Assembly (NCBI GenBank): GCA_029934875.1
Contig: JAOZLK010000043.1
Span: 1 to 10,915 of the forward strand
Direction of reading: 5' to 3'
DNA length: 10,915 bases
Source: Bacteroidales bacterium
GTDB taxonomy: Bacteria; Bacteroidota; Bacteroidia; Bacteroidales; GCA-2748055
The notes below the pieces were generated by a model. The model had not been told where the DNA came from and ran no database searches. It saw only the letters and a program-made list of their open reading frames with translations. The position numbers were made by a program, and so were the translations under genes. Position 1 is the stretch's first letter, and every line of letters begins with the position of its first letter. Below are positions 7,888-10,915 of the stretch, piece after piece.

Positions 7888-9102
7888 TCACTTAATCCCT
7901 GTCTCCCTCAAATCTTCCACGGAGGAGACTGCCGACAGGACCACCCGGTCTCCTTCCTCCAAACCCTCTGTGATCTCCACAAATTCAGGAGTTTTCAAGC
8001 CGGTAACCACAGTCACCACCTTTGATCCTCCCTCTATCAACACAAATACCTCATGCTCCTTTCCCCTGCCAAAAACCGATCCGTTTGGAAGACGCAATAC
8101 GCTGTCACGCTCGGCCCTCACAATCTCCAGGCTGGCTGTCCGGTTGGGTCGCAACTTATAGTGGCTGCTCTCCTCCAGGTTCACATCAAAATCAATTTGC
8201 CGATCACGGATCACTGGGTTTACGGTCCCAATTACACCTCTAAGCTGCTCATTATCGATTGTAACATATACTCTTATTCCCGTCTTAAGGCTTTCAGCGA
8301 AGTCATCATCCACCGTTCCCCTGATTTTGAAATTGGAGAGATCGGACATTTCAATAAGCAACCTGTCGGTATTTACTTTTTCTCCAACCTTCCCCTGAAT
8401 AGAGAGGATTATTCCGGCTGAAGGAGCCCTGATAATCATTTTGCTCAGTGCCTCCTCCTTGGCTGCCAACACTTTCTCCTGCATTTCAATCTGCAGTCTC
8501 AAACCCTGCTCATCGGCCTCCAGCTGCTGAAGTTTTATAGAGTTTTTCTCCTTCAGCATCACCAGATCCTGTTCAGCCAGTTCCAGTTCCTGTCTTGTCT
8601 GCTCGAATTTTGCAGGAGAGATTCCTCCCACCTCTAAAAGCTGCTCCTGGTCGGCCAGCTCGGCGTTCAAAGAGGCAATCCTGAGATTTTTTACCTGCAC
8701 ATTATATTCCAGATCGACCTTGGCACTCCGGGCGCTCAAACCATTCTTAAGAAGGGAGTTGTGCTTCACTTCCAGCTGATCCTTAATGTTATCCACCTCA
8801 GTTTGAATGGGAGCAGGATCCAGAATGATAATTGGCTCTCCCTCGTTCACATGGCTTCCTACCTCCTTCAGAATCCCCTTGATAATACTTGAGGCGGGAC
8901 TCAAAATAATCACCTCGCTTTTGGGTTCAACGATGCCCTCGCCCGGGAAAGATCTAACGACCCTTCCAATTTCCACGTTGGCCACCTGAACATCCTGGCT
9001 ATTTGATGTATCTGAGTTAAAAGGAACAAAAACCACCATCACAATGGCGGCCATTAGTAACATTGGAATTCCGATATATATTCCGTTGCGTATTCTGGAC
9101 AT
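7888..9102 (-). CDS. Periplasmic adaptor (membrane fusion protein), RND/MacA-type
   Basis: The start chosen is the ATG at 9102 (404 residues); a TTG two codons upstream at 9108 is less likely. One N-terminal membrane segment (about residues 8-28, IYIGIPMLLMAAIVMVV) has no lipobox, so the protein is anchored in the inner membrane. Domains in order: first half of the lipoyl/barrel-sandwich domain (about 64-96, IIKGILKEVGSHVNEGEPI); a long coiled-coil hairpin (about 98-220, rich in Leu, Glu, Gln); second lipoyl half (about 224-254, with IRAPSAGIIL and VGEKV); a beta-barrel (about 255-330); and a membrane-proximal domain (about 334-404, LRLPNGSVF, EITEGLEEGDRVVL). This is the standard order for efflux adaptors that join an RND pump or a MacB/FtsX-like ABC permease to TolC. 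The gene sits directly before the TolC gene. No inner membrane pump is encoded in the window. Confidence 0.88.
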   Translation of the reverse strand: MSRIRNGIYIGIPMLLMAAIVMVVFVPFNSDTSNSQDVQVANVEIGRVVRSFPGEGIVEPKSEVIILSPASSIIKGILKEVGSHVNEGEPIIILDPAPIQTEVDNIKDQLEVKHNSLLKNGLSARSAKVDLEYNVQVKNLRIASLNAELADQEQLLEVGGISPAKFEQTRQELELAEQDLVMLKEKNSIKLQQLEADEQGLRLQIEMQEKVLAAKEEALSKMIIRAPSAGIILSIQGKVGEKVNTDRLLIEMSDLSNFKIRGTVDDDFAESLKTGIRVYVTIDNEQLRGVIGTVNPVIRDRQIDFDVNLEESSHYKLRPNRTASLEIVRAERDSVLRLPNGSVFGRGKEHEVFVLIEGGSKVVTVVTGLKTPEFVEITEGLEEGDRVVLSAVSSVEDLRETGIK

Positions 9103-9138
9103 TTTCAATAAGAATAAGGGTGCTTCCTGGAATTAAGA

Positions 9139-9153
9139 TTGCAAGTTATAAAA
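9139..9153 (-). promoter_or_regulatory. Shared motif TTGCAAGTTAT upstream of the adaptor gene (candidate promoter or operator)
   Basis: The plus-strand sequence TTGCAAGTTATAAAA lies 37 bases upstream of the adaptor ATG and matches the copy at 4854-4869 in its first 11 bases and in the run of As. On the minus strand the region reads TTTTATAACTTGCAA. A 10-base palindrome, ACATATATGT, lies immediately beyond it at 9153-9162 and could be part of an operator. The similarity and position are seen directly; a promoter or regulator-binding role is inferred. Confidence 0.3.
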
Positions 9154-9166
9154 CATATATGTAAGA

Positions 9167-9235
9167 GGGAAAAAAAATCCCACCAAGCTGTTCATAAGTG
9201 AGAAATTTCTACAAAAATCATGCCTGAATCAGCTT
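9167..9235 (-). terminator. Terminator- or attenuator-like hairpin after the HlyD gene
   Basis: TGAATCAGCTT (9225-9235, overlapping the HlyD stop codon) pairs with AAGCTGTTCA (9185-9194): ten base pairs with one bulged base and a loop of about 30 bases. On the minus strand the stem is followed, after seven bases, by a run of eight Ts (9177-9170). That run itself sits between GGG and CCC (9167-9181) and could form a small second hairpin. The loop is long for a classical intrinsic terminator, so this may be only a partial terminator that lowers read-through from the HlyD gene into the second adaptor gene. Confidence 0.35.
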
Positions 9236-10544
9236 ACATGCTCACCTGTTTGGAAATTGCCGATTTAATGGGGTCCAAAACCCGCTCCAGCATACGTTTT
9301 TTGTCCGTGAGTATCTCTGCCTTGCCCTGCATATTCTGGCTGAAGGGAATATCAATCTTATAATAGGTATGAAGGCCCTGGGGAAGCTCAACCTCCACCA
9401 TGTAAGTATCATCATCAGGCACAGCTGATATATTGACCACTTCACCTTTTACCATCCCGAATTGCAAATGTGGAAAATTATCAAACTGTATATTCACCTG
9501 GTTTCCCGGCTTCACCTTTCCGGCACCAGCTGTGGGGAGGCGTATCTTCCCGATCATGGATCCCGATTCGATAGGAATGATGGTGAGTACCTTTTCTCCT
9601 TCCCCAACATTCTGGTTCTCACTCCAGAAGCGGGTAAAAGTTACGGTCCCGCTAACCGGGGCAACCAGCAGGTAGGTCTGTTCCCATGATGCAAGCGATG
9701 CATTGAGGTTATTTAAGGCCTCTTCAAGAATATTAATATTTTTTGATTGGTCCTCCTGCTGCTTCAGCTGCAGGTCCACAATTTGCTCCTCAATGCGGCC
9801 TACACTGATGTTATTCTCAGCAATCAGGCTCACAATTTCCTGCCACTGGTTTCGCTTTCCAAGCATCGCTGAATGTGACTTCTCCATATCAGACTCTGAG
9901 ACAACAGACTCGATGTAGAGATCGGCATCCCTGTTGGCCTGGCGTTGTGCAAGGTTGTACTCTTCTTCTGCAATCCGGGCCCGCTCCGACAGGCTCCTTG
10001 CCAACTCCCTCTGGCGCTCAAGTTCCGACCTTAGTAATGCAATCCTTCGTTGATGGTAATCGAGACGTCTGAATTCAATATAATCCCGATAGGCCTTCAA
10101 AAAGATGGAATAGTCGGTCTGAACGGTTCCCAGCTGGGCATTCCGGAGGTCAGGAAGATCTCCCTCAAAATCCTCGATGGCAATGGTATCAATGAACAGG
10201 ACTCCCGACTTCAACCTCAATATATCCTCGTAGGAGGCGGGATTTTCAATCATCGCCAGTACTTCCCCGGCTTCAACCAAGTCGCTGTTAGCTACAAAAA
10301 GATCTGTGATTTTTCCGCTGGTGCGTGCTTCAATATCTACAGCCGGATTGACGGAGGTAATCAGGATGGGCGCCCTTTTTATTTCGGGATATTTAAACAT
10401 CCAGCTGCCAAAAACCAGGAGCAAAACAAGGATGAAAAAGAGGATCATGCCATTGCGCGTGATCCATGATGGAACCCTGCCCAGCATATCTTCAACTTCT
10501 CTTTTCTGAAGCTCAATCTTCCTTGCAGATAATTCGTCCGGCAT
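9234..10544 (-). CDS. HlyD-family adaptor of the bacteriocin/type I secretion type
   Basis: The protein has 436 residues and an ATG start. A cytoplasmic N-terminus of ~30 residues (ELSARKIELQKREVEDML, then GRVPSWITRNG) precedes one membrane segment (about 33-49, MILFFILVLLLVFGSWM). First lipoyl half at about 66-102 (ARTSGKITDLFVANSDLVEAGE); alpha-helical coiled coil about 140-290 with many Arg, Glu and Gln; second lipoyl half about 291-325 (LLVAPVSGTVTF, VGEGEKVLTIIP); then a beta-barrel region about 326-415 with HTYYKIDIPFSQNMQGKAEI. This layout, especially the MLG-VPSWI-R start before the membrane segment, resembles the Bacteroidota HlyD proteins that usually work with peptidase-containing ABC transporters exporting double-glycine-leader peptides. 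No such transporter or leader peptide is seen here. It is the first gene of the minus-strand block, divergent from the sulfatase with a 53-base gap and followed by a hairpin, so it may be its own transcription unit. Confidence 0.88.
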   Translation of the reverse strand: MPDELSARKIELQKREVEDMLGRVPSWITRNGMILFFILVLLLVFGSWMFKYPEIKRAPILITSVNPAVDIEARTSGKITDLFVANSDLVEAGEVLAMIENPASYEDILRLKSGVLFIDTIAIEDFEGDLPDLRNAQLGTVQTDYSIFLKAYRDYIEFRRLDYHQRRIALLRSELERQRELARSLSERARIAEEEYNLAQRQANRDADLYIESVVSESDMEKSHSAMLGKRNQWQEIVSLIAENNISVGRIEEQIVDLQLKQQEDQSKNINILEEALNNLNASLASWEQTYLLVAPVSGTVTFTRFWSENQNVGEGEKVLTIIPIESGSMIGKIRLPTAGAGKVKPGNQVNIQFDNFPHLQFGMVKGEVVNISAVPDDDTYMVEVELPQGLHTYYKIDIPFSQNMQGKAEILTDKKRMLERVLDPIKSAISKQVSM

Positions 10545-10554
10545 AATCAGTCTA

Positions 10555-10584
10555 ATTGCTTGAGGCTAATATAATGAATATTTG
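10555..10584 (+). promoter_or_regulatory. Candidate Bacteroidota-type promoter for the sulfatase gene
   Basis: In the 53-base divergent gap, AATATTTG (10577-10584) matches the -7 consensus TAnnTTTG at all but the first base, and ATTG (10555-10558) lies 18 bases upstream as a possible -33 element. The sulfatase ATG is 13 bases beyond the -7 element, which would leave a very short leader. On the opposite strand TATATTAG (10573-10566) matches the same consensus at all but one base, 22 bases from the HlyD start, but lacks a -33 partner. Both are weak matches in an AT-rich gap. Confidence 0.3.
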
Positions 10585-10597
10585 ATATCTTTCCTGA

Positions 10598-10915
10598 ATG
10601 AAGCTTTCAGTACTTATAACCTTCCTCCTCCTGATCTCCCTGACCCTCTTTTCTTCCCACACTCCAAAAGCCGATACTGCATTTCCAAACATCATATATA
10701 TCCTTGCTGACGACCTTGGCTATGGAGATGTTTCAGCACTCAATCCCCAGGCTGCCTGGAAAACCAAACAGATAGACAGGATAGCTGCTGAAGGTATGGT
10801 TTTCACCGACGCCCACAGCGGATCGGCTGTCTGTACGCCCACCCGCTACGGAGTGCTCACAGGACGCTACGCCTGGCGAACCCGCTTAAAAAAGGGAGTG
10901 CTCTGGAGCTGGGAT
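10598..10915 (+). CDS. Secreted Cys-type S1-family sulfatase (3' end outside window)
   Basis: 106 residues are visible from the ATG at 10598 and the frame is open at the right edge. Residues 1-20 are a hydrophobic signal sequence (VLITFLLLISLTLFSS). The sulfatase fold (PF00884) begins with PNIIYILADDLGYGDVS (30-46), in which D38 and D39 are the expected calcium ligands. The signature CTPTRYGVLTGR lies at 79-90; C79 is the residue converted to formylglycine and R83 is the conserved active-site arginine. The form is C-T-P-T-R rather than the common C-x-P-S-R. A cysteine-type sulfatase needs a maturation enzyme, which in Bacteroidota is the radical SAM enzyme anSME; this is not in the window. 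It probably removes sulfate esters from a glycan in the periplasm or at the surface. The substrate subfamily cannot be assigned from the N-terminus alone. It is transcribed away from the HlyD gene. Confidence 0.9.
   Translation, partial: MKLSVLITFLLLISLTLFSSHTPKADTAFPNIIYILADDLGYGDVSALNPQAAWKTKQIDRIAAEGMVFTDAHSGSAVCTPTRYGVLTGRYAWRTRLKKGVLWSWD

Overview
The window looks like a chromosomal segment of a member of the Bacteroidota, plausibly a marine or sediment glycan degrader. The main evidence is a gingipain-like C25 peptidase with a C-terminal type IX secretion sorting domain (YPNP motif, PAGTYLL motif, short basic tail). Supporting evidence is a tandem DUF1080 protein, a Cys-type S1 sulfatase, an FAD oxidoreductase with a carbohydrate-binding-like N-terminus, a lipoprotein signal followed by acidic residues, and the lack of strong Shine-Dalgarno sequences. 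Genus and species cannot be named from this sequence.

Layout. Bases 1-1794 (+) hold the 3' part of an FAD-dependent oxidoreductase gene, cut by the left edge. It converges, with a 27-base gap, on a block of six minus-strand genes. Read in the direction of transcription (right to left) these are: an HlyD-type adaptor (10544-9234), a second adaptor of the RND/MacA type (9102-7888), a TolC-family outer membrane channel (7874-6396), a secreted protein with two DUF1080 domains (6281-4902), a small lipoprotein of unknown function (4811-4146) and a C25 cysteine peptidase (4146-1822). A secreted sulfatase starts divergently at 10598 (+) and runs off the right edge. No stretch longer than about 135 bases lacks a gene. 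I see no tRNA, rRNA, insertion sequence or CRISPR array.

Transcription units. The 13-base gap between the second adaptor and the TolC gene makes them one unit. A 131-base gap with a terminator-like hairpin separates the HlyD gene from the second adaptor. A gap of about 114 bases with a hierarchical heptamer tandem repeat separates TolC from DUF1080. The lipoprotein and peptidase overlap by one base (TGATG) and are probably translationally coupled. An 11-base sequence, TTGCAAGTTAT, lies about 40 bases upstream of both the second adaptor and the lipoprotein, and may mark two internal promoters or a shared operator.

How the genes may work together. The two adaptors and the channel supply the periplasmic and outer membrane parts of an export pump, but no ABC, RND or MFS transporter is present in the window. 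The sulfatase, DUF1080 and FAD proteins are exported or probably exported enzymes of the kind found in polysaccharide-use regions. The peptidase should leave the cell by the type IX system. The parts most worth a second look are the coupled lipoprotein/C25 pair, the transporter-less adaptor set, the two-class DUF1080 fusion and the heptamer array. None of these alone proves a new system.
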